A DNA stretch of 64,000 nt from Ctena decussata (Eukaryota; Mollusca; Bivalvia; Lucinida; Lucinidae). Within the stretch, counting starts at the first letter, position 1. The number at the start of each line of letters is the position of its first letter. The notes under the pieces are model-generated. The model made no database searches, was not told where the DNA came from, and saw only the letters and a program-made list of their open reading frames with translations. A program made the translations under genes and the position numbers. The stretch is from contig OZ022498.1 of the NCBI GenBank assembly GCA_963989385.1, positions 1,371,501 to 1,435,500 of the forward strand. Reading direction: 5' to 3'. Below, in pieces: positions 33,790-44,821 of the stretch.

Positions 33790-34978
33790 GAGACGTTCTC
33801 AGTTAAGCTGGGCCATTCGCGGACAAAAATGGCCATATATACAACCATTCCAGAATTCAAGAAAAAATCACGAACATAATGCTCATTATATCTGCTTCAA
33901 ATGTTTAAAATATTTTCAGATAATAGTTTTAGATTATGGAATACCAACCATGTTTAGAGACGTACCCTAACAAATAGAAACGGCGTATTTTGTCACGTTA
34001 TTAAGATACGTTGGAAGACGATGTCGCATACGATTTCTTTGACATGCGTAGCATTGTACATTTACTAATCTACTGACATTTGATTATTTTGGCTGGTTTC
34101 AATTTAAAATGTTTTTCTTTGCTTTTTTGGAAGAAAGGGGTTTTCTATGAAGCGCTGCTTAATCAAATGACGTCAACGCTGTCAAAACGTGGTCTTAGTG
34201 ACGTTGTGACGTAGGTTACGTGTGACGTAGGTTACAGTGCATACATTTTAACGTTTTTATATCATTTAATGTTTCAGTGCATGAAATCTAAGCACACCAT
34301 CTTGTAGCTATAACTAGGCAGGATTTTGCACATGAGTTTCAGAGCGATTGCTTTGCTCAGTTTTCAGAAAAGCCCGTGACGTAAGGTTACATTCTTATAG
34401 AAAAATGCTGGGGTAATGTATTTTGAAGTCGAGTAAAATATACAAAATTGAGCAAATCTGCACAAATGATATAAGATATTGAGGAACACATATTTCTTCA
34501 TGTGATCTTGTAAGTTTTATGATGCAGGGCCATTTTAGTTAATACATGTATCACGAATTTACCGCTGTGACGTAGGTTACATAAAATTTGCGACATTAGT
34601 TCCCAGTCTCATTTCGTAGCAAAAACTACCTTTTAGATATTGTTTAAGCAGGGAAATATGTAAGAAATCATCTGAATTTAAAACTGGAACTCGATTTTCA
34701 GCAGTGATTTATCTTTTTTAGCCGTGTTGCGTTCATATCTATGCAACGGCAATATTGCGACATTTAAAAACGTCGCATTTTAAACCAGGGTATCATTATT
34801 CGAACCAGTGTTAAAACTGTCTAACAAAACGCATGCATGTCCTGGTACTTTTATCTACTTCTTCAGATAGAGGGCAACTTGTCAGAGGGTAAACAGGACC
34901 GTTATTTTGTAATTTAAAGAAAGGTAATACGAAGGACAAAATTAATAGCTAATGGCCCAGCTTAACTGAGAACGTCTC
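33790..34978. mobile_element. Non-autonomous inverted-repeat DNA element, 1.19 kb
   Basis: The termini GAGACGTTCTCAGTTAAGCT and AGCTTAACTGAGAACGTCTC form inverted repeats of about 28 bp. A 4-bp ATCA duplication flanks it (33786-33789 and 34979-34982). It splits an ACGTC-family palindrome. It contains no transposase-like frame. Four TGACGTAGGTTAC-like motifs lie inside. Confidence 0.8.
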
Positions 34979-35025
34979 ATCAACGTTAGTATGACGTCAT
35001 TTCGACGTACTGTGTCCGCCGGGTA
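34979..35025. repeat. Right half of the ACGTC palindrome interrupted by the 1.19-kb element
   Basis: It reads GTATGACGTCATTTCGACGT and ends GTGTCCGCCGGG. The left half ends at 33789. Confidence 0.6.
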
Positions 35026-35624
35026 AGTTTCTAATATTCAGTCCTCGGTTTAAACTTCAACCTGAAAAGTTGAAATATCTTTATACGTCAATATAGGACC
35101 GAAGAGGCGAGATTAAATTAATGTTTTCCATATATTTGACGTTGTTTTTTTTTTCATCTAGCAACAGAATTATACACAGATTTCGTTTCAGAAGATGAAA
35201 AAAGTCATATTGATGGTTAAATAAAGATACGTTCTTCCTATCTTATACAATCAAAATAAGCTAACAAGAAATTCCTCACATTAGCAAAAGCATGTATCAA
35301 TTTTTTCTTCTTATATTTTCAATGAACGTAGTGAAAAAATAGTTTTGAAAAGCAAATATTCAATATTCTTTAAAAATTTCAGTAGCCTGTACATGTGTAG
35401 AATACTTGATATATGGGGAAAAAATAAATGCTATACAAAAAAATCTTGAACCCAATAAATAAATAAATTAATTAAAACTATAGCAATGCAGTAAATTGAT
35501 TTTATTATCTCATAAATGAAATGATCAGTTTTTATCGTTTCAAATGAAGAAATATAAAAAATAATAATGATATAAAACTAATAAAATAACTAATTATAAT
35601 ACATGTAACAATAATGATAAAAGA

Positions 35625-35879
35625 TGGCACATTGCACAAGTAATGACGTGTCAAAATTGAGTTCAGGCTGAACAGCCCTGACAAGCTCAAGTGAGCTCCA
35701 AACAATTCAAAGTTCTTTGACACACGCCTTGATCATTGTAATTGCAGCTTTTACGCTTGACATAAACTTCTCGCAAACTTGACAAACAAAGCCCTTGTCG
35801 CAAATAAAACTTGGCAAACTTTTGTTAGTACTTCATTCTGTCTTCAGTATCTTTCTGTAGAAGATTTAAATTTACCATC
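35625..35879 (+). promoter_or_regulatory. Second-type promoter and leader of small-gene copy 4
   Basis: It is shared with 49730-49984 but not with copies 1-3. It contains GTAATGACGTGTCAAAATTG, GAGCTCCAAACAATTC, CTTGACAAACAAAGCCC and AATAAAACTTGGCAAAC, then a pyrimidine-rich start region (CATTCTGTCTTCAGTATCTT) 40 bp before the ATG. No perfect TATA box; AATAAAA is the nearest. Confidence 0.5.
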
Positions 35880-36194
35880 ATGGTTATGAAGAAGTTCGAG
35901 ATGTATTCCAAGCTCCACGACAGTCAGCGCCGTTTCAACAGAGCCTGCGACCAGATTCTGCTCCTCAACACTAGACTGAATGGTCTTAAGAAGCGCTATC
36001 AGTCGGCAAAATCCAGTGACTACAAGACTTTCCGGTTTCCTCTACGCATGCGCATGCTGGTTGCAGAAGGACTGGTGAAGAGATATTACCACTACGCAGA
36101 CATGAAGAGAAGTGAGATTCTTGATCTACGCTGCGAACTGAAGAAACTTGACGAGTCTGAAGATGATGACGTCATCACTGACGAAGAATTGTAG
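35880..36194 (+). CDS. Small intronless family protein, copy 4 (104 aa)
   Basis: An intact ORF begins ATGGTTATGAAGAAG (MVMKKFEMYSKLHDSQRRFN) and ends DDDVITDEEL. It differs from copies 1-3 by YSKLHDSQRR near the N-terminus and an otherwise nearly constant middle and tail. It has the second promoter type, shared with copy 5. The hairpin and AGAAAGA box follow. It is probably functional, but expression cannot be judged from sequence. Confidence 0.88.
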   Translation: MVMKKFEMYSKLHDSQRRFNRACDQILLLNTRLNGLKKRYQSAKSSDYKTFRFPLRMRMLVAEGLVKRYYHYADMKRSEILDLRCELKKLDESEDDDVITDEEL

Positions 36195-36219
36195 ATCTGG
36201 CATAACTGTCTTTTTAAAT

Positions 36220-36233
36220 GGTCCATATGGACC
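36220..36233 (+). terminator. Histone-like 3' stem-loop of small-gene copy 4
   Basis: TGGTCC-ATAT-GGACCA gives six pairs and a four-base loop, followed by CATATTACT and AGAAAGAATG at 36244. It begins 25 nt after the stop. Confidence 0.65.
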
Positions 36234-37042
36234 ACATATTACTAGAAAGAATGCCCTATATTGTTGCTAAACTTTGATCAGCCTGCGCATACGCAAAATC
36301 TCTTTAGGCTTCTCTGTGCCTGTATGAATAATACATGATGTCATATAATGGAATATAGATTTTGATAAGCCGGCGCATACACAAAGTCTGGGTAGGCTTA
36401 TCGCTGGTTGTATGAATAATCTATGACGTCGTATAACGAAAACAAAGATTTTGACCAGCCTGGGGGTTTCGCACTGTCCGGTTAGGTTCGCCCCTGTGCG
36501 GCTCAAAAAGTCTCTAATGACATTAAAGAAAACATTGTTTGATCAGCCTGTGCATACGCAAAGTCCGGTCAGGTTTGTCCTTACTTGCATGAAGACTCAA
36601 ATAAGCCTGCACAACAGTGTCTCTGAGGCTCCCACACGTTTTAATTTTATAACAAAAGCCAGTGGCGTTACACAAGCATGCCTACCTTTCGGTAGACTTT
36701 CAGGGGAAGCAACTCTGTCATTTTTATTTTTTTCTGCTTTCTCGATGGGAGTCATTTCTTAAAGAAAAGACTTTGCTCCTCTAGGAGCAAATTCTTTTCT
36801 CTAAGAATAGACACCATTTTGAAAGGGTTCGTCTTTTAAGGAAGTCATGAAAGTTGTCTCCCCTTGAAAAAATGACAGAGAAACATGAAGATGTATCCAT
36901 AGACGTTAAGTATGGTTTCTAGGAAGAGAACGTGACGTATTTATTAGGTTGTATTATCCCTCCAAAATTACCACAAATATGTAAATTAGTCTTGTGTAAT
37001 TCAGCTATAAAAATATTCACTTTTTTCTTCCGAAACAATCCC

Positions 37043-37083
37043 AAAGATCTAGATCCGTCTTACAAGACGGATCTAGATCTTTG
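37043..37083. repeat. Perfect palindrome AAAGATCTAGATCCGTCTT
   Basis: Two 19-base arms are inverted around AC. It lies 300 bp upstream of the full-length LINE. Confidence 0.85.
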
Positions 37084-37601
37084 AAATTGCTTTTGAAAAA
37101 AAGTCTTAAAACTGAATAAATACGGTTCAAATTATTGAAACATTATATTATTAAGTTTACAAATAACCGTAGATTCTTTATTTCATCCACTTAGGACAGC
37201 ATAACAAGAACATACAACAAATAAACAACAATAAATGGCATAAACAATAGAAATAATTGCACAAAATGAATCATATTTAAGTTAGACCATGTGAAAATAA
37301 AATATGAGAACGTAGTTCAGTGTACTGACTGTACGTCCAAATAGCAAATATTTCTCTTTTCTTCCTCAGTCTCTTCGGAATATCGATATTTTTTTTTTTT
37401 TTTTGACCACGTGACATGGCGGACAGTGCAGTCGCTTTGTATGACGCTCTGAATGTTTTTTAAAATTACAATTGCTTTAGTTTGGAAACTTGGAATTTTG
37501 TAATGAACTGTTTGCTAATAAGTTCGGTGGTCTTAGTTTGGACAGTTTTCTGGTATTGGGAGGTGTTGTATTTCGGTTCTGGCGGTGGTATTGGCGGGAT
37601 T

Positions 37602-39104
37602 ATGGCATCCAACTATGGCGTGTTTAGTAATGGCGGACGGTTCGGTGTATTATCGGAAGGAAAGGATCTCGATCCTAGTGATATTAGTGACTTTTGTGAT
37701 TTTACTGGGAAAAGGAAACGGATAAACTCTAGTGATACGGCATTTACAAGCGTAAGTTTCAACAATAAATCTATTGACACTAAACTTTCACTCATATTTG
37801 ATGAACTCCAAAATATCAAATCAGGTCAAGAAGGTACACAAAAAATGGTGGCTGCTACATATGAGGCAACGAAGTTGGCGTGTACAAAATTAAACCAGGT
37901 TGCTTTTGTGACAAATAAACAGTCCGAGTTGCTTAAGACTATGGCATATAAACAAATTGATTTGGAAGCCAGGAGCAGACGAAATAATTTAGTTGTGTGG
38001 GGCGCTGAAGAACGGCAAAATGAAAACTGTTTTCAAATTGTTAGACAATTAATAGGATCAAATTTAGGTTTGGAGGCTGATAATATGTACCTCGCCCGTG
38101 CTCATAGGTTGGGGCCGTGGCGCAGTGATGTCCGGGTTAATAAACGACCGATAATTGTAAACTTTAGAGATTATTGTGATTTAGAGTTGGTGTTGAGTAA
38201 AGCCTTCATGTTGAAAAATACCCAGTACTCTTTAGACCGTGACTTGCCTAAAGAAATCAGTGAGGCTCGGAAGAGGTTATGGCCGAAATTCAAGTCAATG
38301 AAAAGTGACAATCCAAGGGCTAGAGTCAAAATTTTGTACCCTGCTAAACTTGTTTGTGACAAAGCGGTTATTCAGGATGAGTTTCCCGATTGGTACTCTG
38401 TACTAGCGAGAAGCAGGATTGGTGCGTTGCCGTGTATTGATATCACTCCCCAACCTGAGCCTCTTCTTGCCGAGTTGGCGCATGTAAGTGGACCAATGTC
38501 ACGTGGCTCATTTATGAATGACAAAGATACAGGTAGCTGCCAGTTCCCAGCACGTGACAATATTAGTGCGCAGCCACGTGATAACATGAATATAAATAGT
38601 TCTTCACTATCTTGCCCTAGTTCACAGGCTGATGAGATGCTCTTGATGGATTTTGAGGTGCAACTGCAACATATTACTGAATCGCAGAAGAGTAGTGAGC
38701 TGCAAATAGGTGAAATTACAGAGCCGGATAGCGTTCCAGAACACGAGCACTCTACGAACAAGGGGGCTAGCGTTAGTCAAACTGCCAAACATTCACTCTT
38801 TAAGCCGTATGACAATAAGCCGGACGAGCCAGTGCAAAGTAAAAAATCAACTCCACTAAGTCGAGATTCCAAGCAATCTAATGGACCGTCTACAGTAATT
38901 GGACATGGGCATGTTTCACGCTCGCCAACACGAAATACGGAAAATCTTCGTCGAACCCAGTCAGCTGACGTTCGACAGCATCGCGATCGCGTCTCCAGTC
39001 GTGACAGGCGTTTCAGGCAATTTTCCGCTAATAGACAGTTAGGGCAAACTGATAAACTCGAGCATACGGAGGAACCGACAGCTACAGGTGGTACGCAAAG
39101 TTAG
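37602..39104 (+). CDS. LINE ORF1, nucleic-acid-binding protein
   Basis: The open frame runs from about 37482, but the first plausible start is ATG 37602 (MASNYGVFSNGGRFG); ATG 37503 is an alternative. A short coiled region is followed by the motif QIDLEARSRRNNLVVWG and then an RRM-like block (PIIVNFRDYCDLELVLSKAF). This order is typical of LINE ORF1 proteins that bind RNA and act as chaperones. The C-terminal third is Ser/Pro/Gln-rich and disordered, with RDRVSSRDRRFRQ near the end. The stop is UAG at 39102-39104, in the same frame as ORF2. Confidence 0.85.
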   Translation: MASNYGVFSNGGRFGVLSEGKDLDPSDISDFCDFTGKRKRINSSDTAFTSVSFNNKSIDTKLSLIFDELQNIKSGQEGTQKMVAATYEATKLACTKLNQVAFVTNKQSELLKTMAYKQIDLEARSRRNNLVVWGAEERQNENCFQIVRQLIGSNLGLEADNMYLARAHRLGPWRSDVRVNKRPIIVNFRDYCDLELVLSKAFMLKNTQYSLDRDLPKEISEARKRLWPKFKSMKSDNPRARVKILYPAKLVCDKAVIQDEFPDWYSVLARSRIGALPCIDITPQPEPLLAELAHVSGPMSRGSFMNDKDTGSCQFPARDNISAQPRDNMNINSSSLSCPSSQADEMLLMDFEVQLQHITESQKSSELQIGEITEPDSVPEHEHSTNKGASVSQTAKHSLFKPYDNKPDEPVQSKKSTPLSRDSKQSNGPSTVIGHGHVSRSPTRNTENLRRTQSADVRQHRDRVSSRDRRFRQFSANRQLGQTDKLEHTEEPTATGGTQS

Positions 39105-42100
39105 GTTGTACAGGAGAGGGTGAACCTTAGAATATCATTACTAAATGTTCAGGGCTTGATTTCTAAGCGGGTAAATAAGCTTAAAAGTAAAAAGTTACTT
39201 TCTATTTTTCAAAACAATGATATTATTTTGTTAACCGAATCATGGACAAGCGATATTTCTGATCTGAATGTTGACGGTTTTGAGTGTTTTCCATTGCACA
39301 GAATTAGTAAGCCAGGTAGTAAGCGTAATTCTGGCGGCATAGTAATTTATATTAGAACTCAGTATGTGACTGATGATATCGTGTTTTCTCGAAGCGATGA
39401 CGATATTTTGTGGTTGAAAATTAGTGGACCCAAAATTAATCTTGTAAATGATTTATACCTAGGATTATGTTATGTTATACCGGAACTTAGCAGCAGACAA
39501 TCGATGGTTGACACTTGCACTTTTGATAGACTGAATGATTCTATTGTGTCTATAAATAGCATGACAAATGAGCAATGTAATATCCTACTTGCAGGTGATT
39601 TTAACAGCAGAACGTCTGACAATGCTGATTATGTTACGTTTGATTCAGACTCCAACTTTGTTGTACTTCCCGATGACTACATTTCTGATAAGTTTTTACC
39701 TAGATTTTCTCAGGATAAAGGGCATTTGAATAGTAACGGCACGTTTTTACTTGATCTGTGCAAACAAACAGGTTTACGCATATTAAATGGTAGGGTTGGT
39801 AGTGATGCAGGCATTGGGAAGTATACTTTCGTTGGTCATAGGGGTAGTAGTTTAGTAGACTACTTTCTAGCATCTGAAAGCATTTTTAACTTAGTTAAAT
39901 ATTTTGATGTCAAAGAACCTAATATACTTTCTGATCACTGTCTAGTTAGCCTTGAGTTACAGTTGCCTGAAATTGTTTTAAACAGAAATAATGAGAATAA
40001 TTTTCATGTACGAAATCAGCAAGTTCAATCTAAATTAGTATGGAATAATGAGTTGAAAGATCGCTTTGTTGAAGAGTTGCAGTCTGAAAGTGTTTTCTCT
40101 AGCTTTAATGATTTAAATAGGATGGCTGAAAATTGCTCGAATGCAAGCGATATAAATAATGTTGTAAATGGTATTGTTACCGTGTTAGAAAATGTCGCGA
40201 ATCCCTTATTTCAAAAACGTTTGTCTCCCAAAAAGAATACTGGAGTGAATAGTAAAAATGAGAACCCATGGTATAATAGAGAATGTGATGAATTAAAACA
40301 CGAGTTTTTGAAAAATTTAAATATTTTTAGGCAAAATAAATGTGATATGACAAGAATAAACTTAGTAAAATCTCGGTCAAAATATAAAAGTAGGTTAAGG
40401 AAGAGCAAATTCGAATATGATAAACAAAATACTATAAAGCTTGAGGAATCCAGACGCAAAGACGCAAAAACATACTGGAGAATGCTAAAAGAATCTTGTG
40501 GTATTAAAACGTCTCAAATTGATATAACAACTTTTGAAAATTATTTCAAAGCTATAAATAACCCAAACGACCATTTTTTCTCACCTGATGAAGATGTTAT
40601 ATATTTCAATGAAAGATATCTTAAGGATGAATTCGAAATAATGTTTGAGGAGCTTAACTCTGTAATAACACAACAGGAAGTGTCTAAATCTATTAAACAA
40701 CTGAAATGTGGGCGTAGTGGTGGCCCTGACCAATTATTAAATGAATTTTTCATATATGGTGAAAAAGTTCTAACACCTGTTCTGTTGACCATTTTTAATA
40801 AGTGTTTTAGCGTTGGCTATTTTCCCGAAGCATGGTCAGATGGCTATATAGTCCCTTTGCATAAAAAAGGAAGTATAAATAATCATGAAAACTATAGGGG
40901 CATAACATTGTTGAGTACATTAGGCAAACTATTCACACGCATCCTTAATAACAGGTTGAAGGATTGGGCGGAAAATTACCATGTGTATATTGAGTCTCAA
41001 GCTGGTTTTCGGTCAAATATGGGGACTGTTGATAATATTTTTGTTTTACATGGACTTATAACACATACATTAAATAGCGGGTCAAAATTATTTTGCGGAT
41101 TTGTCGATTTTACGAAGGCCTTTGATTATGTTGTTAGGGAAAATTTGTGGATGAAACTTATAAAACTGGGCCTAAGGGGACATATGTTAAATATAATTCA
41201 ATCTATGTATAAATCCGTTAAGTCTAAAGTCAAATATGCAAATGAGTTGAGTAGCGACTTTTCGTGTACACTTGGCGTTAGACAAGGCGAATGTCTTTCA
41301 CCCTTTCTTTTTGCAATGTTTTTAAATGATCTAGAAGAACAATTTATACAAAATGGTTTTGATGGTGTTACTGTTGATATGATTAAAATGTTAGTTTTGT
41401 TATATGCTGACGATATTGTATTATTTTCTGAAACTGCAGAAGGTCTTCAGCAAGGCTTTGACATTCTTTTAGATTATTGCAATAGGTGGAAAATGAAAGT
41501 CAATACAAATAAAACAAAAGTTATGGTTTTTAGGAAAGGGGGTCAAATTGCACGTCATGTACACTTCTCATACGATGGGAACAATATAGAAATTGTAAAA
41601 TTATTTACATATTTAGGCATTGTTTTCACACAGGGTGGGTCATTTCATGAAGCTCAACATACTTTAGCTGGCCAGGCACAAAAAGCAATTTTCAAATTAA
41701 ATAAATATTTATATAAATTCACCGATATTACTGTTAAGCATAAGCTTGACTTATTTGACAAACTAGTTTTACCGATTTTGAACTATAGTGCGGAAGTTTG
41801 GGGGTTTATCCCGGCATTAAATATAGAAAGAGTTCATACTCAGTTTCTGAAGAAGGTTTTAAATGTTAAAGTATCTACGCAAAATGATTTCATTTATGGC
41901 GAAGTGGGTCGCAAAAACTTGGCTGTCAACAGACAGTTTAGAATTATTAAATACTGGTTAAAAATTATTTTGTCAAATGAGCACAAATATATAAAAAATA
42001 TTTATAAAATGATGTTAAGCGATATTGAGTTATATCCTAACAAGACCAACTGGGCTAAACTTGTTAAGCATTTATTAGAATCTCTGGGTTTTGGCGATGC

Positions 42101-42614
42101 ATGGTTATATCAAGGTGTAGGAAACACGGACTTGTTTTTATTGGAAGTCCGACAACGTTTAAACGATAATTTCATACAGATTTGGAATGCACGACTAGAA
42201 AATTCACATAGAGCATTATTTTATAGAAATATTTATAATAACTATTTCGAGTTCAAAAATTATTTAAATTGTGTTAATATTTCAAAATATAGGTATGCAT
42301 TAACTCGATTGAAAGTTTCGTCACATCGATTGGAGGTAGAAGCAGGTCGTTGGCAAAAACCCATTCGCAAACCTTTTCATGAACGTAAATGTATTTTTTG
42401 TGATAAATTAGAAGATGAGTATCATTTCATCGCAGAATGCTCCTTATATCAGGATTTAAGGAAAATGTATATTAATAGCTATTTCTGGAAAAGGCCAAGC
42501 ATGTTTAAAGTAATACAGCTTTTTAATTCTGATAATGTGAAACAGATAAAAAATTTAGGTGTTTTTATTTATAAAGCTTTTGAAAAAAGAAGATCAGTTT
42601 TCCAAAATGTTTAG
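39105..42614 (+). CDS. LINE ORF2, endonuclease/reverse transcriptase
   Basis: The frame is open directly from the ORF1 stop (39105) to TAG at 42612-42614, about 1165 codons or more. The APE endonuclease comes first: RISLLNVQGL, LLTESW, LLAGDFNSR (about residue 158), LVDYFLAS and ILSDHCLV (about 270). The reverse transcriptase follows: GGPDQLLNEFF, NYRGITLLSTLGK, AGFRSNMGTVDNIF, FVDFTKAFDYV, VRQGECLSPFLF and catalytic YADD near residue 762. A C-terminal CIFCDKLEDEYHFIAEC motif may bind nucleic acid. There is no in-frame AUG before the catalytic endonuclease region (first Met near residue 129), so how translation begins is unclear. Confidence 0.9.
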   Translation, partial: VVQERVNLRISLLNVQGLISKRVNKLKSKKLLSIFQNNDIILLTESWTSDISDLNVDGFECFPLHRISKPGSKRNSGGIVIYIRTQYVTDDIVFSRSDDDILWLKISGPKINLVNDLYLGLCYVIPELSSRQSMVDTCTFDRLNDSIVSINSMTNEQCNILLAGDFNSRTSDNADYVTFDSDSNFVVLPDDYISDKFLPRFSQDKGHLNSNGTFLLDLCKQTGLRILNGRVGSDAGIGKYTFVGHRGSSLVDYFLASESIFNLVKYFDVKEPNILSDHCLVSLELQLPEIVLNRNNENNFHVRNQQVQSKLVWNNELKDRFVEELQSESVFSSFNDLNRMAENCSNASDINNVVNGIVTVLENVANPLFQKRLSPKKNTGVNSKNENPWYNRECDELKHEFLKNLNIFRQNKCDMTRINLVKSRSKYKSRLRKSKFEYDKQNTIKLEESRRKDAKTYWRMLKESCGIKTSQIDITTFENYFKAINNPNDHFFSPDEDVIYFNERYLKDEFEIMFEELNSVITQQEVSKSIKQLKCGRSGGPDQLLNEFFIYGEKVLTPVLLTIFNKCFSVGYFPEAWSDGYIVPLHKKGSINNHENYRGITLLSTLGKLFTRILNNRLKDWAENYHVYIESQAGFRSNMGTVDNIFVLHGLITHTLNSGSKLFCGFVDFTKAFDYVVRENLWMKLIKLGLRGHMLNIIQSMYKSVKSKVKYANELSSDFSCTLGVRQGECLSPFLFAMFLNDLEEQFIQNGFDGVTVDMIKMLVLLYADDIVLFSETAEGLQQGFDILLDYCNRWKMKVNTNKTKVMVFRKGGQIARHVHFSYDGNNIEIVKLFTYLGIVFTQGGSFHEAQHTLAGQAQKAIFKLNKYLYKFTDITVKHKLDLFDKLVLPILNYSAEVWGFIPALNIERVHTQFLKKVLNVKVSTQNDFIYGEVGRKNLAVNRQFRIIKYWLKIILSNEHKYIKNIYKMMLSDIELYPNKTNWAKLVKHLLESLGFGDAWLYQGVGNTDLFLLEVRQRLNDNFIQIWNARLENSHRALFYRNIYNNYFEFKNYLNCVNISKYRYALTRLKVSSHRLEVEAGRWQKPIRKPFHERKCIFCDKLEDEYHFIAECSLYQDLRKMYINSYFWKRPSMFKVIQLFNSDNVKQIKNLGVFIYKAFEKRRSVFQNV

Positions 42615-42822
42615 GTTGTTTAAATGCTATCTGTGCGGAAATAGCTATTGCCAACCTTTGAAGCGCCAATAGTTCCGGAAATGCCTCGTGCAGGCCGTGT
42701 TGTGTAGATGGTTTGAACATTTAATAAGCGAAGGACAGTGTGGATCTAGATGAGGTAGCTCATGATGAGCCGCCTCATCTGGGTTTACGCTGTCTGCCGG
42801 TTTCAACCATTTTAGCTCCGGC

Positions 42823-43018
42823 GCTTCAGGGAAAAAGATTGTACCGTAAAAGTTCTAAGTATTGGGATGGACAGATTTGTGTAGACGGTGCAGACCCAGA
42901 TCAGACTGCTCCTAGTGAAACAGTCTGATCTGGGTCTTCACTGTTTACCTTTTCAGTAGCATCTTTTGGATGCAACCCACGTGTTCGTGACTTTCGGGTC
43001 AATTATGGTAATAATTTT
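42823..43018. repeat. Foldback MITE nested in the LINE 3' UTR
   Basis: The centre is CAGATCAGACTGCTCCTAGT / CAGTCTGATCTGGGTC, in the same family as 32440-32647. A second short hairpin (GAGGTAGCTC ... GAGCCGCCTC) lies at 42735-42790. Confidence 0.7.
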
Positions 43019-43914
43019 TGGTGTCTCAATTTTTATATTTTTACGGTATATAAGAAATTGATTGGTATTATGAAAATAGACAAACATGGGTATTGTTGCA
43101 TGTGAAATGACAGTGCTTAGATCGGCCAGTGCATCCCGGAGATGCAGCAGGCTGAATTAGGTTTTTCTTGTATATACACAGATTGATCTTTCATATGGCG
43201 TTAGGCAGTACTTCAGGTCATGTTCGCATTTGGTCTGTGTGGACGCGCAGGCCTAATAGGTTCTTTACTGTAGCATTATTTTGCTATACTACTTATAATC
43301 CCAAAAATTTATTTATCTGGAGCTCTGGGTCATTCATTCATTCTACATCTACAACAATAAGTTGCTACAATTTGGGTCACACTACGTGTGGTATGTTTCT
43401 TAATATAGGGAAAAAAGAAAGAAAAGAAAAGTCAGTTATTTACCTTTGTAGAATACTAGTTTTGGGTCAGAAGAATTTATATATATATCCAGTTCACAAT
43501 ACATGCGACCATTTTGAATGACTTCCCAAGGTAATAGATTTATACAAAGCATGAAGCTCGTGCAAATCGACACGCTATGAATGAACGTATACTATGTAGT
43601 GTGAACTGGTGTGTGATATTTTTTCCTGACAATGAGATGTATTTGTTTTCTATTATTGCATACATATCGGTGTTAATATGAATAGTCTTAAATGTCACCA
43701 TTTAGCAAAGGTGCCGCGAATGTTGATTCAACGTTGATGCAATGATGCTGCAGCTGCGTTGACACAATGTTGTCCGGGACATTCTCTATGCATTTAAGAC
43801 TGGGAACCAGTCAGTTATTGGCAATTAAACATGCCTATATTAGCTGTACTTCGCATCACATAATGCTTTAGTTACAATATCTTATAGCATCTGTTGGTAA
43901 TTTAGACTAAGTTG

Positions 43915-44013
43915 ACCCAGCGGGTACAGTGTTTTACTGTAGCGTTGTGTCAACGTTTATTCAACGTCATGGCGTTGAAGCAACGTTGATACGACGTTGT
44001 TTTGCCCGCTGGG
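43915..44013. repeat. Palindromic MITE, GTTGAATCAACG subtype
   Basis: CCCAGCGGGTACAGTG at the left and TTTTGCCCGCTGGGCG at the right. The centre is CAACGTTTATTCAACGTCAT. A partial relative lies at 43715-43785. Confidence 0.7.
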
Positions 44014-44768
44014 CGAGCTTGTCGTGTTGAGATAATCACCTTCTCCGCCAAAATTTTCTTTTCTTGCTGAAATTCTGGTTATTTGGCATAGCATTGTGGG
44101 TATATGAATTAGTTAGCATTATGTTAGTTGTATTGCTTGTCCATTGCACTGTCTGTCATAAATTGTTGTATATATGTTGTATCCTCATGGGCCTATGGCC
44201 TACTGGACTTTGAAATAAAGATATCTTACTTAGATATAGACGGAAATAGTGTCTCATATAGCCATTAAACACAATACAACCAACCAATCAAATAAAGCGA
44301 AGACCCAGATGTACGTGCATCCCACACGTGCATCCCATTCCAGTCTTTTATGTTAACATAAACAAGGCAGGGAGCCTGAAAATTCCATAAAACGAAAATT
44401 TAAAGTTTTTGTCTTTAAAGATGTATGAGAACGCTATCATGCTTTCCACCATTTTTACAAAAGGAAGTAACTTTTATGACTTCCTGGTTGCCCCCTTCAA
44501 TAATGGGGTCAGTTAATTAAGAGTCGATCCCCATTCTCTTATCCTTTATTTCTAATACAGTTGATTCTCGATGTCTCGGAGTCGAAGTTCATCTCAAACT
44601 ACTAATATCTCAAAGTAAATTATCTGGTCACAGAAACCTAAGATAATATTAGTGTGGGATAAAAAGAGTTAAAATGTAAGAAAAACAGGAAAACAGATCT
44701 CTAGATAAGAGGGAGTATTTGATGATAATTAAGGATAATTTTTTTTATTTCTCATCGAAACCATATGA

Positions 44769-44821
44769 TGTGACCCCTCATCTGAACCGTCTCGACGAGA
44801 CGGTTCAGATGAGGGGTCACA
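44769..44821. repeat. Perfect 26-bp hairpin in a larger foldback
   Basis: TGTGACCCCTCATCTGAACC pairs exactly with its mirror across a single central base. It sits inside an imperfect foldback of about 430 bp (44560-44985) with GAGGGAGTATTTG and CAAATACTCCCTC arms. Confidence 0.85.

Larger units (their letters stand above)
35080..37350 (+). repeat. Segmental duplication block A (with small-gene copy 4)
   Basis: This block is homologous to 48690-51220: shared upstream flank, promoter, coding region, hairpin, and a downstream region with GATCAGCCTGCGCATA words and CATACAACAAATAAACAACA-type sequence. The homology resumes after the full-length LINE at about 44340-44510 versus 51240-51410, so the LINE sits inside the block. 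Local insertions differ between the two copies. Confidence 0.75.
37390..44220 (+). mobile_element. Full-length two-ORF non-LTR retrotransposon (LINE)
   Basis: It comprises a short 5' UTR after a T-run, ORF1, ORF2 and a 1.6-kb 3' UTR ending GGGCCTATGGCC ... AATAAAG. ATATC-like sequences at both edges may be target duplications, but this is uncertain. A second copy of the target region without the element lies near 51215-51240. The 3' UTR holds nested MITEs (42823-43018, 43715-43785, 43915-44013). Both ORFs are open, so this is a candidate active element. The clade is not assigned; the APE-type endonuclease excludes R2-like groups. Confidence 0.85.
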
